NCBI GenBank assembly: GCA_019358855.1
Contig: JAHHII010000002.1
Coordinates: 1 to 64,000, forward strand
Length of the DNA stretch: 64,000 nt
Source: Timaviella obliquedivisa GSE-PSE-MK23-08B
Lineage (GTDB): Bacteria; Cyanobacteriota; Cyanobacteriia; Elainellales; Elainellaceae
Reading direction: 5' to 3'
Positions 18,292-28,272 of this stretch are shown piece by piece (within the stretch, counting starts at the first letter, position 1; each line of letters starts with the position of its first letter). The notes below the pieces were generated by a model. It searched no databases and was not told where the DNA came from. It saw only the letters and a program-made list of their open reading frames with translations. Position numbers and translations under genes: made by a program.

Positions 18292-19587
18292 TTAGAAAAT
18301 AAAAACGAGTTGAATGTTCCAGCTTTCCTCGGTTCGCACTAGCCGAATCTGCCGCAGAAATTCCCTAAAATAAAATCGTCGTTCTGCCTCGGATAAATCT
18401 AACCAGAATTGCGGCAACGACACGACCTGGGCGATCGCTTTCAGGTTATCGGGCGGTAACTGTGCGGCTCTTGCCTGCAACGCCGCCATCTCTGTCCGCA
18501 CCTTATAAGCTCGTAGCTCTGCCGTTTCGCCATCCAGCACGCCGCTCGTTACCAATGCCGGAATCTGTTCTAGAATTCCTTGCTTTGACGCAATCTGAGC
18601 CGTGATCCCCGACTTTATGCCATCAAAACTGGGCACATGACCCACTGCTACAGGCAAATCCTGACAAATCTGGTAGATCGTTTTTTCCAGCACCTCATCG
18701 TAGGCGATCGCCTGACATTTAGGCTGGTTGGGGCAAGTAGTTGGACGCAGATAAAGATATTCTGCCTTGCGAGAGGTCGTCCGGCTAATGGTCATGGGAG
18801 ATTGACAAGTGCCACAGGTGACTAAGCCAGAGAGCGATCGCGGGGCACTGGCAGTTCGGGGCGGCATTTGCCGATTGCGCCGCAGCAACCGATCGATCTG
18901 CGCTGCCTCATCTCGCGATAGAATTGCAGTGTGAGTATCGGGCACTATTTCACCATTTTGGTAAGCCAAGTCGCCTCGGTAAACTGGACTGGTCAGCCAC
19001 CGTTGCCCCGTCGAAGCTGAGATTTTCTTGCTATATTTCTTTTGCAGATACCGGACGCTGCCTCGAAGCGAGCCATAAAGCAGGAAATGATCAAAAAACT
19101 CCTTGACGACCGGAGCCGTGCTGCGATCGAGCGTGTAGCGATCTTTGCCCCGACGGTAGCCATAGGGCGCTTTCCCTGGCGGCGGGAGTGCCTTCACCCG
19201 ATTACGGGCGTGTCCTTGCTGCAATCGTTGACTGCGTTGGCTGTCCTGTACAGTCTTTAATACATGGAGTAAGTCCGATCGCCGCAAAGGTTGATCATTA
19301 CTGCCCACCGATTCTTCAATGGCAATTAAATGAATGTCTAAAGTTTCTAATTGGGCGAGGCGATCGCCCACCTCTGCCACTGAGTCACCCAACTCTGCCA
19401 GCCGTCGGACTAATAAGTAGGCTCCTGAGTATTGCTGACAATCTTGCAGTAGCTTTTGTAACTGAAATCGTCCCCCCAAATCCTGATACACTCTATCAAT
19501 TTCCCAGCCCCAAGCTGAGGCATCTGGCGCAGCGCTAATCAGGGGATTGCTATAGGAGTAGGCAAAGATTTTTAAATCGTTCTTCAT
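18292..19587 (-). CDS. XisF-like large serine recombinase family protein
   Basis: The protein has the layout of a large serine recombinase: an N-terminal resolvase-like domain (residues 5-135), a Recombinase domain (about 150-235: GKAPYGYRRGKDRYTLD, then TGQRWLTSPVYRG), and a zinc-ribbon (CGTCQSP, then CPNQPKC, about 255-295). In Anabaena XisF excises the fdxN element during heterocyst development. Here the N-terminus reads FAYSYSNPL instead of the usual YxRVS, so the normal catalytic context is altered; relatives in other cyanobacteria share this form in my recollection. No excisable element is visible around it. It is divergent from ppc. Confidence 0.82.
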   Translation of the reverse strand: MKNDLKIFAYSYSNPLISAAPDASAWGWEIDRVYQDLGGRFQLQKLLQDCQQYSGAYLLVRRLAELGDSVAEVGDRLAQLETLDIHLIAIEESVGSNDQPLRRSDLLHVLKTVQDSQRSQRLQQGHARNRVKALPPPGKAPYGYRRGKDRYTLDRSTAPVVKEFFDHFLLYGSLRGSVRYLQKKYSKKISASTGQRWLTSPVYRGDLAYQNGEIVPDTHTAILSRDEAAQIDRLLRRNRQMPPRTASAPRSLSGLVTCGTCQSPMTISRTTSRKAEYLYLRPTTCPNQPKCQAIAYDEVLEKTIYQICQDLPVAVGHVPSFDGIKSGITAQIASKQGILEQIPALVTSGVLDGETAELRAYKVRTEMAALQARAAQLPPDNLKAIAQVVSLPQFWLDLSEAERRFYFREFLRQIRLVRTEESWNIQLVFIF

Positions 19588-19725
19588 CCTTGCTTTCTCC
19601 TCGCTTTCTCCTGTAGATATCTAGCTAGTGGACATCTAGATAGACAACGCTCATCCCCACTATTCTTTGACTCCCAAAGACCATAAAATTATCACACTGC
19701 CCGGATAACTATCATAGGCGACCCC

Positions 19726-22700
19726 ATGAGTTCTACCCTTCACTCTTCTGATGATGCTTTTCGGATTGGCACCGTGACAGAACCCCTAAACGCACAAAAT
19801 CTAAACCTGGAAATTGCGTCAGCCGCTGAGCTATTTCTGCGCCATCGCCTCAAGATTGTGGAAGATCTGTGGCAGTCGGTGTTACAGCAGGAGTGTGGGC
19901 AAGAGTTAGTAGACCTATTACGGCAATTGCGATCGCTCTGTTCGCCTGAAGGGCAGGTGCCAGCGGCGATCGGTTCAGAGGCGCTCAAAGTGGTGGAAAA
20001 CCTTGACCTGAATGAAGCCATTCGCGCTGCCCGCGCCTTCGCTCTCTATTTTCAGCTGATCAACATTGTCGAGCAACACTACGAACAGCGCGGACAACAG
20101 CAGCAATACCGCGCTACCTACGAGCAGCAAGCGAACGATAACGGTAAAAGCGCCTCGTTCTTTGCCTCCAATCCGATTAAGTATATAGGCGATCCTGAAG
20201 AATGTCAGGGCGCTCTGCAAGCCGACATGCTAGAAAAAAGTATGCAGGATACGACTAGTTGGCGAGAAGCCGGAACGCTGCAAACCCTCTTCCCCAAGTT
20301 GCTGCGGCTAAACGTTCCCCCGCGCCAAATTCAGCAGTTGATCGATAATCTCGATGTACGCCTCGTGTTTACCGCACACCCTACCGAAATTGTCCGCCAC
20401 ACCATTCGTGATAAGCAGCGCCGCATTGCCAAAATTTTGCGCCAGCTTGACCAGGCAGAAGAAGGAATGCAAACGATGGGGCATTCTGCGTCTTGGGAAG
20501 CCAACGAGCTACGGGAGCAGTTGACCGAAGAAATTCGCCTCTGGTGGCGCACCGACGAGCTACACCAGTTCAAGCCTACTGTATTAGATGAAGTGGACTA
20601 CACCCTCCACTATTTCCAAGAGGTCTTGTTTGACGCGATCCCCCAGCTTTATCATCGCTTCTGTCGATCGCTCTCAGCCACATTCCCCAGCCTTCGCCCG
20701 CCTAGCCAAAACTTTTGTAAATTCGGCTCGTGGGTAGGTTCCGATCGCGATGGCAACCCGTCCGTCACACCCGAAATTACCTGGAAAACCGCTGGCTATC
20801 AGCGCAACCTGGTACTGGGTAAGTACATTAGCTCGATGGGATATTTGACTAACCTGCTCAGTCTTAGCCTGCACTGGAGCGATGTCTTGCCAGAGCTACT
20901 GGAATCATTGGAGCAAGACCAAATGCAGCTTCCAGAGGTCTACGAAAGCCTAGCAATTCGCTATCGGCAGGAGCCTTATCGACTGAAGCTAGCTTACATT
21001 CAAAAGCGGCTGGAAAATACGCGCGATCGCAGCATTCAGCTTTACAACGGTGACTGCTTCCATACCGAAATTCCCGAAATCAACCCCGCTACAACCTACG
21101 GTTCCGGTGCCGATCTCCTAGCCGAACTCGACTTGATCCACCGCAACCTCCATGAAACCGGGCTGCAATGCCGCGAGCTAGAAAACCTGATTTGCCAAGT
21201 CGAAGTGTATGGCTTCAACCTGGCATACCTGGACGTGCGCCAAGAAAGCACGCGCCACTCCGATGCCCTTAGCGAAATTGCCGACTATCTACAAATCCTG
21301 CCCCGCTCCTACAACGACCTCTCAGAAGAGCAACGTCTCGTCTGGCTCTGCACCGAGCTACAAACTCGTCGTCCACTCATTCCAGGTGAACTGCCCTTCT
21401 CCGAAAAAACTGTCGAAACCATCCGCACCTTCCGCATGGTGCGCCGTCTGCAACAGGAGTTTGGTTCTGCCATCTGCGAAACCTACGTCATCAGTATGAG
21501 CCACAGCGCCAGTGATATGTTGGAGGTATTGCTCCTAGCCAAAGAATCAGGACTTTACGACCCATCAACCAGTTCTGGCAGTCTCAACGTCGTCCCCTTG
21601 TTTGAAACCGTCGAAGATTTGCAGCGCGCCCCAGCCGTAATGAAGGAAATTTTTGAACTCCCCTTCTATCGCGCCATGCTGTCGGGCGGCTACAGCGGTG
21701 AGCCAGATTCGCCAACCCTAGTTCCCCAGCCCATTCAAGAAGTCATGCTGGGTTACTCTGACAGCAACAAAGACTCAGGCTTCCTCAGCAGCAACTGGGA
21801 AATTCATAAAGCCCAGCAAGCCCTTCAAAAAATTGCCGAGCAGTATGGCGTTGCCCTGCGGATTTTCCACGGACGGGGCGGTTCGGTGGGTCGGGGCGGT
21901 GGTCCGGCATACGACGCAATTCTGGCGCAACCCGGTAGCAGCATTGACGGGCGCATTAAAATTACGGAGCAAGGGGAGGTGCTGGCATCGAAGTACAATA
22001 TGCCCGAACTGGCACTGTATAACCTGGAAACAGTGACTACTGCTGTATTACAAGCCAGCCTGTTACGCAACGGGTTTGATGATATTCAACCCTGGCACGA
22101 AATTATGGAAGAGCTTGCCACGCGATCGCGCAGTCACTATCGCAACCTGATCTACGAACAACCTGACTTTATTGATTTTTTCCACCAAGTCACGCCGATT
22201 GAAGAAATCAGCCAACTCCAAATTAGCTCTCGTCCGGCTCGTCGCGGCGGTAAAAAAGATCTCGCTAGCCTCCGAGCTATTCCTTGGGTGTTTAGCTGGA
22301 CTCAAACCCGCTTCTTGCTGCCTTCTTGGTATGGAGTCGGCACTGCCCTGCAAAGCTTTTTGACGGAAGCACCCGAAGAGAACTTAAAGCTACTGCGCTA
22401 TTTCTACTACAAATGGCCTTTCTTTAAAATGGTGATTTCCAAATGCGAAATGACGCTCTCGAAGGTAGATTTGGAGATTGCTCACCATTATGTCAATGAA
22501 CTCAGCCACACCGAAGACCGCGATCGCCTGGAAGCAGTGTTCGCCCAAATTGCTCAAGAGTTTTACCTCACCCGCGAACTGGTGCTAGCCATCACCGGGC
22601 ACAAACGATTACTCGATGGCGACCCCGACTTACAGCGATCGGTGCAGCTTCGTAATGGCACCATTGTTCCCCTGGGCTTTTTGCAAGTCTCGCTAATCAA

Positions 22701-22830
22701 GCGTCTGCGCCAACACAAAACTAACGCCGCCTCTGGAGCCATTCGCTCTCGCTATAGCCGGGGTGAATTACTCCGAGGTGCATTGCTCACCATTAATGGC
22801 ATTGCTGCCGGAATGCGCAATACGGGCTGA
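19726..22830 (+). CDS. ppc: phosphoenolpyruvate carboxylase
   Basis: The enzyme adds bicarbonate to phosphoenolpyruvate to make oxaloacetate, feeding the TCA branch and amino-acid synthesis in the cytoplasm. The 1034-residue length matches cyanobacterial PEPC. Key sites are present: [14 protein letters not shown] (catalytic His region), [41 protein letters not shown] and the C-terminal end GMRNTG. The ATG at 19726 lies about 140 bp from the divergent recombinase gene. The rhomboid gene begins 91 bp downstream. Confidence 0.98.
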   Translation: MSSTLHSSDDAFRIGTVTEPLNAQNLNLEIASAAELFLRHRLKIVEDLWQSVLQQECGQELVDLLRQLRSLCSPEGQVPAAIGSEALKVVENLDLNEAIRAARAFALYFQLINIVEQHYEQRGQQQQYRATYEQQANDNGKSASFFASNPIKYIGDPEECQGALQADMLEKSMQDTTSWREAGTLQTLFPKLLRLNVPPRQIQQLIDNLDVRLVFTAHPTEIVRHTIRDKQRRIAKILRQLDQAEEGMQTMGHSASWEANELREQLTEEIRLWWRTDELHQFKPTVLDEVDYTLHYFQEVLFDAIPQLYHRFCRSLSATFPSLRPPSQNFCKFGSWVGSDRDGNPSVTPEITWKTAGYQRNLVLGKYISSMGYLTNLLSLSLHWSDVLPELLESLEQDQMQLPEVYESLAIRYRQEPYRLKLAYIQKRLENTRDRSIQLYNGDCFHTEIPEINPATTYGSGADLLAELDLIHRNLHETGLQCRELENLICQVEVYGFNLAYLDVRQESTRHSDALSEIADYLQILPRSYNDLSEEQRLVWLCTELQTRRPLIPGELPFSEKTVETIRTFRMVRRLQQEFGSAICETYVISMSHSASDMLEVLLLAKESGLYDPSTSSGSLNVVPLFETVEDLQRAPAVMKEIFELPFYRAMLSGGYSGEPDSPTLVPQPIQEVMLGYSDSNKDSGFLSSNWEIHKAQQALQKIAEQYGVALRIFHGRGGSVGRGGGPAYDAILAQPGSSIDGRIKITEQGEVLASKYNMPELALYNLETVTTAVLQASLLRNGFDDIQPWHEIMEELATRSRSHYRNLIYEQPDFIDFFHQVTPIEEISQLQISSRPARRGGKKDLASLRAIPWVFSWTQTRFLLPSWYGVGTALQSFLTEAPEENLKLLRYFYYKWPFFKMVISKCEMTLSKVDLEIAHHYVNELSHTEDRDRLEAVFAQIAQEFYLTRELVLAITGHKRLLDGDPDLQRSVQLRNGTIVPLGFLQVSLIKRLRQHKTNAASGAIRSRYSRGELLRGALLTINGIAAGMRNTG

Positions 22831-22921
22831 GCAGTCGGCTCTAAAAAATCCTGGCTAGAATTAGGCTAGTCGTCGCATCATTTAACTTAACGACACTAGC
22901 AGCAGTTACTCCAGGAGATCC

Positions 22922-23515
22922 ATGAGCAGGAATGAAATGAAGGGACTTGCGAACGAACTCAAAACCCAGCTTTTAACTTTGGGCGGACTCGTTGCTTTAA
23001 TGTGGGCGATCGAAATCATCGATCAGCTTCCTGGTATAAACCTGGATCTGTACGGCATTATTCCTCGTAGGATCATTGGACTGCGGGGAATTGCATTTGC
23101 GCCATTTTTACATGGGAACTTCCCTCACTTAATTGCGAATACAGTGCCTTTTTTAACTTTAGGATGGTTAGTGATGTTGCGTCGCACTAGCGACTTTTGG
23201 ATTGTAACGGCGATCGCTGCCCTCATTGGCGGGTTGGGCACTTGGTTGATTGCGCCCTCTTTCTCTATTCATATTGGTGCCAGCGGTATCATTTTCGGCT
23301 ACTTAGGCTTCCTGCTCTTCCGAGGATACTTCGAGCGCAACTTTGCCTCTATGGCATTGTCTGTCACCGTTGGAGTATTGTATGGAGGGTTACTTTGGGG
23401 TGTTCTACCACAACAGCCAGGAATTTCCTGGCAGGGGCACTTATTTGGGTTCATTGGGGGCGTAGTGGCAGCCCGTATTTTGGCTGCACCTAGGAAGCCG
23501 CCCAAAGCTTACTAA
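22922..23515 (+). CDS. rhomboid-family intramembrane serine protease
   Basis: Rhomboids cut membrane proteins within or near their membrane helices. The catalytic dyad is visible: Ser121 in IGASGIIFGYLG and His173 in GHLFGFIGG. The conserved His69/Asn73 pair (HGNFPHLIANT) of helix 2 is also present. Six hydrophobic segments fit in 197 residues, a compact rhomboid. A ribosome site (CCAGGAGATCC) precedes ATG 22922. It follows ppc on the same strand; any functional link to ppc is unknown. Confidence 0.9.
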   Translation: MSRNEMKGLANELKTQLLTLGGLVALMWAIEIIDQLPGINLDLYGIIPRRIIGLRGIAFAPFLHGNFPHLIANTVPFLTLGWLVMLRRTSDFWIVTAIAALIGGLGTWLIAPSFSIHIGASGIIFGYLGFLLFRGYFERNFASMALSVTVGVLYGGLLWGVLPQQPGISWQGHLFGFIGGVVAARILAAPRKPPKAY

Positions 23516-23534
23516 ATTTAAAAGGTAGAACAAG

Positions 23535-24770
23535 ATGAAAGATTTCGCAGGTAATACTCTGGCATCTGCTAAAAAACTGGGCAGCTTGGGTGCCAAAACG
23601 TTAAACTTCAAAGATTCTATAGGTTCAGGCGATCGCGATGATCTGTATACCTTCAGCGTGGGTAGCAGCAGTGGGCTGAACGTGAACTTTTCAGGAGCGA
23701 TCGCGGCTGAACTGTTTACCCTAAAGAATCGCAAAGCTATTAAAAAAATCGGTAAAATAGATTTCAGCAACCTTAAAAGAAAAGATATTCGCAAAAATCT
23801 TATCCGCGTTGCTCGTTCTGGTAGCAGCAACGTTCCCCAAATCAGTATTGCCACATTAAATCCTGGTGATTATTATTTGCGGGTGCGATCGTCTAAAAAT
23901 AAAATAAATTACAGCGTTGCTATTAGCAGCCCGACCGCGATCGCTGATCCTGAACCGCTCCCGACTTTCGATCCCAATCCCATTCCAAATCCAGTTCCGA
24001 TTCCCCCTGTTTTAGTTCCAATTCCCAATTCACTTCCTACTCTTGGAATCACCACATCCCTTTTCAGCGGCACTGGATTGCCTAAAACGCAAGGCTGGCT
24101 AGACTTTAACCAAATTCCAATCTCTTCCCTGATCAATCAACCGCCCTTTCTGTCAAACACTGCTAAAACTGTTGTTCAAACTTCAGGTACAACGGGTGTC
24201 ACGTTCAAAACCGATGAAGGTATTGCGACAACCGCAGATCTGAATAAAGGCTATGCAGGCTACAGCAACTACACCGCCACGATTGCAACTCCATTTCCTT
24301 TGACCTTTAAATCTGCAAAGGTTAACCCAGCCTTCCCAACGCTCGATCGCACTGCAGGTTACAGTCTCTCATTTAGGCTTGCTGTGACTTCAGAAGTGAG
24401 TAATCCTGATCGGGCAGGGTTTAGCATTACTTTAATTAGCGAAGATGCTAAGGGAATTGAATTAGGATTTAAGAGCGATCGCATTTTTGCTCAATCCAGC
24501 ACTTTTACCGAATCTGAAACCGCTATTTTTAGCACCAATATCTTTACTAATTACAAACTCGCAGTGAAGGGCGACGGCTACGAACTGTTTGCCAACAACG
24601 CCTCTATCCTTAAAGGGGCACTCCGAACCTACGAGTTTAATCCCGCAACTAGCAATCCGCCGCTGCCTGCTAGCCCATACGTCTTACCTAGCTTTTTGTT
24701 TCTGGGCGATAACACCGATCAGGGAAGAGCAACCGTAACTTTAGGGGCGATCGACATTACTCAAGGTTGA
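23535..24770 (+). CDS. probable surface or secreted protein with pre-peptidase-type N-terminal domain
   Basis: Function is unknown. Residues 1-135 form a beta-rich pre-peptidase C-terminal-like domain (AGNTLASAKKLG, then GDRDDLYTFSVG, then NPGDYYLRVRSS). A proline-rich linker follows (about 140-172, with repeated PxP units). The rest is a 235-residue beta-rich domain with features of a concanavalin-like fold (YSLSFRLAVTSE, then FLFLGDNTDQGRATVTLGAI). There is no classical signal peptide. The N-terminal domain resembles that of the metalloprotease at 6750. A ribosome site (AAAGGTAGAAC) precedes ATG 23535, 19 bp after the rhomboid gene, so the two may form an operon. Confidence 0.65.
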   Translation: MKDFAGNTLASAKKLGSLGAKTLNFKDSIGSGDRDDLYTFSVGSSSGLNVNFSGAIAAELFTLKNRKAIKKIGKIDFSNLKRKDIRKNLIRVARSGSSNVPQISIATLNPGDYYLRVRSSKNKINYSVAISSPTAIADPEPLPTFDPNPIPNPVPIPPVLVPIPNSLPTLGITTSLFSGTGLPKTQGWLDFNQIPISSLINQPPFLSNTAKTVVQTSGTTGVTFKTDEGIATTADLNKGYAGYSNYTATIATPFPLTFKSAKVNPAFPTLDRTAGYSLSFRLAVTSEVSNPDRAGFSITLISEDAKGIELGFKSDRIFAQSSTFTESETAIFSTNIFTNYKLAVKGDGYELFANNASILKGALRTYEFNPATSNPPLPASPYVLPSFLFLGDNTDQGRATVTLGAIDITQG

Positions 24771-24803
24771 TCAGAAATACCAAATAGTCTCCTTCTCAAT
24801 CCG

Positions 24804-25553
24804 CTAATTCCTCTTATTTTTTGAATATGAGGAAACAATAAACGTCCAACTTGCCACGTATGTTCCAGAAAACTGACTTAAGTAGTCAGCAGTACTGTCT
24901 GGAACAAACCAATCAGGAACCACCTCTTGCTGTTGAATCTTTTCGTTCAAGCCAATTTGCAACGACATATTTTCATAAGCAATGTTTGCTTTTGCGGTTC
25001 TCAGCATTGTTCCGACTAACTTATACAGCCATTCTGCTCGAACAAACAGACTATGTGCTGGATGGTCACCATAATTGAATCCCACAATAATAATTAAGTA
25101 TCCACTCTCGCTGACAATCCTATCTAAACAAAATTGAATAATTTGTTGCTCATCCTTATGCTGCTGACTTTCCTTATCAACGGTATGGAATATCATTCCA
25201 CCTAGTAGCACTACGTCAAACTTTCTGCCTTCCGCAGCTAGTTTCCGCAGAAAGACCCATAAGTCTTGGCAAACAAAGGTTCGATCAGGATGTTTAGTTG
25301 AACAGTATTCAATAGCATATGCACTATGATCAATCCCCAAGTATTCGCATTGAGAAGATAAATATTTGAGCAAAGCCCCATTTCCACAGCCCAAGTCTAA
25401 CAAAGAGTATGGTTTCTCTCTAAATGCTTCCTCTATAAAGTGAACGGCTGGCGTATAACGAGTGGCATTTTCTGGCTGTTCAAAGTAGGCAAAATAGTCA
25501 GACTGAAATCGCTCTTCTTCAGACATTTTACGTACAGGGTAATTGCTGTGCAT
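24804..25553 (-). CDS. class I SAM-dependent methyltransferase
   Basis: The SAM-binding motif I LLDLGCGNGALLKYL lies near residue 52, an acidic motif-II segment YLGIDHSAYAIEY near 75, and a motif-IV-like FDVVLLGGMIFH near 115, giving the Rossmann-like methyltransferase fold. The substrate is not predictable. Length is 249. It converges on the surface-protein gene and appears to be alone. It begins MHSNYPVRKMSEEERFQ; an internal Met at residue 10 is a possible alternative start. Confidence 0.85.
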   Translation of the reverse strand: MHSNYPVRKMSEEERFQSDYFAYFEQPENATRYTPAVHFIEEAFREKPYSLLDLGCGNGALLKYLSSQCEYLGIDHSAYAIEYCSTKHPDRTFVCQDLWVFLRKLAAEGRKFDVVLLGGMIFHTVDKESQQHKDEQQIIQFCLDRIVSESGYLIIIVGFNYGDHPAHSLFVRAEWLYKLVGTMLRTAKANIAYENMSLQIGLNEKIQQQEVVPDWFVPDSTADYLSQFSGTYVASWTFIVSSYSKNKRN

Positions 25554-26064
25554 ATCGTAAGGAGGTTATGAAGTAAAGGTAGTATCTAGATTCTAGATTG
25601 GAGTTGCAATTAGTTCTGCTAAATAGTGGACGATTACCTACGATCGCCCTCAGACTAATCACAAAATTGATCTTAAAGCGATCGCCTTTACCAGACAGTT
25701 TCTACTGACATAAAATATCGTTATCAACGTAGCTAAGTAATCGATACAACCGTCTTTGGATGATTAAAGTTAAAGTTTCTGAAAGCTCTAAGCGCTGGAA
25801 TGAACACTAGTTTAAGACGTTGTTAATTTCTTGTTAAGAACTTTGTGCGATCGCTAGAAAATCTAACTTTTTTACAGAAGAGCGATCGCGCTAACTACAG
25901 GACTAACAGAGAAAACCCTTGTTGCAACAGAGTTTTCTCTTCTTCGGCGCTGAGGAGAGAATTCAAAGTTTCTCAAGATTATTTAGCAAAATTTTAGGGT
26001 TACACTTTTTGTTAAAAGTACGTTACATTGTAACGGTCTACGCAAAACAAACTAGGTAAAACGC
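25554..26064. other. intergenic region upstream of the fasciclin gene
   Basis: No gene is supported. The region carries a hairpin (25908-25940, arms AGAGAAAAC/GTTTTCTCT) and a 13-bp palindrome GTTACATTGTAAC (26022-26034) 31 bp before the fasciclin start. The long leader and these symmetries suggest regulation of the downstream gene, but the control protein is unknown. Confidence 0.5.
25908..25940. other. hairpin with 9-bp arms
   Basis: AGAGAAAAC (25908-25916) pairs with GTTTTCTCT (25932-25940). It could be a 5' leader hairpin of the fasciclin transcript or a terminator for rightward transcription (TTCTCTTCTTC follows). No upstream rightward gene is present, so a leader role is more likely. 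Confidence 0.4.
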
Positions 26065-26466
26065 ATGGCTGATATTATTGATACCGCTGTTGGTGCTGGC
26101 TCTTTTAGCACCCTAGTAACTGCAATTAAAGCTGCTGGTTTAGTAGAAACTCTTAAAGGCGCAGGTCCCTTTACTGTTTTCGCTCCTTCTGATGAAGCAT
26201 TCGCTAAACTTCCTGCTGGAACAGTTGAGAGTCTGCTTGGAGATATTCCTAAGCTCAAGCAGATCTTGACTTACCACGTTGTCTCAGGCAAGGTAATGGC
26301 GGCTGATGTTGTTAAGCTGAAAACGGCGACAACAGTTGAAGGCTCAGATGTTAAAATTGATGCTTCTAACGGCGTTAAAATTAATGATTCTACAGTTGTA
26401 ACACCTGATGTTGCTGCTGATAATGGCGTTATTCATATTATTGATACAGTATTGCTTCCTGCATAA
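26065..26466 (+). CDS. fasciclin-domain (FAS1) protein
   Basis: A single FAS1 domain fills almost all of the 133 residues: the H1 motif [19 protein letters not shown] near residue 34 and the YHVVSGK box near 72, ending in [14 protein letters not shown]. Cyanobacterial proteins of this type are small extracellular or cell-associated adhesion-like proteins. No signal peptide is present. The gene has a long leader and its own strong terminator at 26528, so it is probably a single-gene unit. Confidence 0.93.
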   Translation: MADIIDTAVGAGSFSTLVTAIKAAGLVETLKGAGPFTVFAPSDEAFAKLPAGTVESLLGDIPKLKQILTYHVVSGKVMAADVVKLKTATTVEGSDVKIDASNGVKINDSTVVTPDVAADNGVIHIIDTVLLPA

Positions 26467-26493
26467 GCAACCGCTTAAATAGCATCAAAACTC

Positions 26494-26522
26494 GTTAACG
26501 TTAACAAGTTGTTAACGTTAAC
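26494..26522. repeat. GTTAACGTTAAC inverted repeat
   Basis: Two identical GTTAACGTTAAC words (26494-26505 and 26511-26522), each itself palindromic, flank AAGTT. The four GTTAAC units can form one hairpin or act as clustered protein sites. It lies 28 bp after the fasciclin stop codon and just before the terminator. Confidence 0.7.
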
Positions 26523-26527
26523 TAAGT

Positions 26528-26568
26528 GTGGGTCATAGCTTTTAGCAGCTACTGACCCACTTTGTTTA
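26528..26568 (+). terminator. intrinsic terminator after the fasciclin gene
   Basis: GTGGGTCA (26528-26535) pairs with TGACCCAC (26553-26560), extended by TAGCT/AGCTA inside, and is followed by TTTGTTT. The stem is strong and correctly placed for rightward transcription. Confidence 0.85.
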
Positions 26569-26875
26569 GGGATACTTGTGCAACTAAGCAAGTACAAGAA
26601 CACAAACAACTTTAGAACTTGTGTTTAGGGTAAGGCGAAGCAATCAACATCACATTCACTTTTCACCCCAAGGTTTTCTAAACTAAAGCTTTGAGATTCT
26701 TAGTTATCAATTTTTAAGGGAAATGTAATCGAAGAGTTCAGTGTTGTTTCATGAGATTTTCAAAGAAATAAATATCATTTTGTGGAGCGACATCATGCTA
26801 GTCGAAGGCGAGACTTTGAGCTAATCTATCAGTGTCTTTTGAAAAAATCGCTTCAATGAAACGAGAGGAATTTGG

Positions 26876-27150
26876 ATAACAACGTACTTAATTACGGGTG
26901 CAAATCGGGGCATTGGTTATGAGTACTACCCTCAACTGCGAGCACGGCAAGAAACTGTCGTTTCTAGTCTGTCGTCATTGCATCTAAGGAATTGCAGCAG
27001 CTAGGAGGACGGGTTGAGGAGGGCATTGATATTATCTCAGATGCTTTTGTAGCAGATTTGCAAACCTGTCGAAGAAATATTGCGATCGCGCTTTAGCATC
27101 TAACGGTAGGCAAAATCAACATCCTTGACTCGCAAGCACAAGGTACACAG
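26876..27150 (+). pseudogene. decayed short-chain dehydrogenase (SDR) gene
   Basis: Conceptual translation from 26880 gives TTYLITGANRGIGYEY, a clear SDR nucleotide-binding motif (TGxxxGIG), then runs into a stop. In another frame 26975-27090 continues with ASKELQQLGGRVEEGIDI and VADLQ, as in the next part of such enzymes, and then another stop. No active-site YxxxK block remains. At least one frameshift and several stops show that it is dead. It is not a fragment of the intact SDR at 27499, which is on the other strand and differs in sequence. Confidence 0.75.
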
Positions 27151-27498
27151 GCGCAGTCTAACCCCGTAGAGAAACTGTCACCATCAAAGTTTTTTCGAGT
27201 GTGGCTCTATCAGCACTTGAGCCAAAGCAATAGCTATGTGCTTGATGATACTCACATATAACCGTACAAACCTGAAAATGTGCGGAAAGATTCTTGCGAT
27301 CCACCGGATTTAGGGAGATCGGCAGAAGAATTCTTGCGATCGACCTAAATTAGAGTGATGTACGGAAAAACTCTCTCAAAAGAAGTTACGCTGCTCAAGC
27401 TATTGATGAAGGCGTAACCATGGGGTGAGAGGCGATCGCTCTAACGGTAAATAATGCAGAGCGATCGCGCTTTAGTCAAGTAACAGTCCAACTTAGCT
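27151..27498. other. non-coding region with dispersed repeat
   Basis: It contains copy B of the repeat (27284-27400) and several GATCGC words around 27430-27475. No gene is recognised. The converging-type boundary with the SDR gene end at 27499 has no obvious terminator. Confidence 0.5.
27284..27400. repeat. dispersed repeat, copy B
   Basis: The block begins AAAGATTCTTGCGATCCACC, identical to copy A at 15531. ATTCTTGCGATC recurs about 40 bp later, so this copy has an internal partial duplication. It continues with ATTAGAGTGAT and AAAAGAAGTTA as in copy A. Confidence 0.65.
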
Positions 27499-28248
27499 TC
27501 AAACGTTCATAAACCCACCATCAACGACGAGATCTGCTGCTGTCATATAGGAAGACTCATCACTGGCAAGAAAAACGACACCCGCAGCAATCTCCTCTGG
27601 TTTCCCAAACCGCCCCAAAGGGGCAGACTGCTTAACATAGTCACCAAAGCTATTCAGTGCTTCTGGTGGCAATCCCATTTTGCTTTGAAAATTCGTGGGC
27701 ACAAAACCAGGGCTGATGGCATTGACTCGGATCTGACGGGATGCTAGTTCAGCCGCCAGAGTTCGAGCCAACGATCGTACTGCCGCCTTTGTGGCAAAGT
27801 ATACGCTGCCCATTGCTGCGCCCTTCTCATTCACAGCGGATGCGTTCAAAATCACCCTTGCCCTGTCATTCAGGAGTTCAGCAAGTTTCTGCACGGTAAA
27901 AAACACGCCTTTCACGTTGATGTCAAACTGGTCATCATAGAACACTTCGTCGATCGCAGCGAGTGGAGCAAACAAGCCAATGCCTGCATTTGCAAACAGA
28001 ATGTCGAGCGTACCAAATTCTACTTTGACCCGTGCTGCTAATGCGTCCAAGTCCCGGAGGGAGCGAACATCTGCTTGAACCGAAATCACCGCTTCACCGA
28101 GTTCATTGACAGCAGTTTGCAGACGTTCCTCGTTCTGTCCAGTAATCATCACTTGTGCCCCTTCCGCGACAAACTGTTTGGCAGTTTCAAACCCGATCCC
28201 TGTCGTTCCTCCAGTGATCAGGGCTGTTTTGTTCGTCAAGCGTGCCAT
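27499..28248 (-). CDS. classical SDR-family oxidoreductase
   Basis: At 249 residues it has the classical SDR length. It shows TGGTTGIG (residues 12-19), the NAG motif (FANAGIG near 90), Ser in NASAVN near 137, and the catalytic YFATK (Tyr/Lys near 150-154), with RVNAISPGFV near 175. It is most like 3-oxoacyl-ACP-reductase or glucose-dehydrogenase type enzymes often found beside TetR regulators. The substrate is unknown. The TetR gene lies 60 bp upstream on the same strand, and a perfect palindromic operator (28273-28296) sits in that gap, so the enzyme is probably repressed by its neighbour and induced by a small molecule. Confidence 0.9.
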   Translation of the reverse strand: MARLTNKTALITGGTTGIGFETAKQFVAEGAQVMITGQNEERLQTAVNELGEAVISVQADVRSLRDLDALAARVKVEFGTLDILFANAGIGLFAPLAAIDEVFYDDQFDINVKGVFFTVQKLAELLNDRARVILNASAVNEKGAAMGSVYFATKAAVRSLARTLAAELASRQIRVNAISPGFVPTNFQSKMGLPPEALNSFGDYVKQSAPLGRFGKPEEIAAGVVFLASDESSYMTAADLVVDGGFMNV

Positions 28249-28272
28249 AGTTGTACCTCATAAATGATAACA

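Larger units (their letters stand above)
26467..26875. other. non-coding stretch downstream of fasciclin gene
   Basis: It holds a GTTAAC repeat palindrome (26494-26522) and a good terminator (26528-26568). From 26570 to 26875 nothing is recognised; it leads directly into the decayed SDR. Confidence 0.5.

Noticed and set aside
21775-22070. Antisense frames inside ppc
   Set aside because: They are shadows of the strongly coding plus strand and have no family resemblance.
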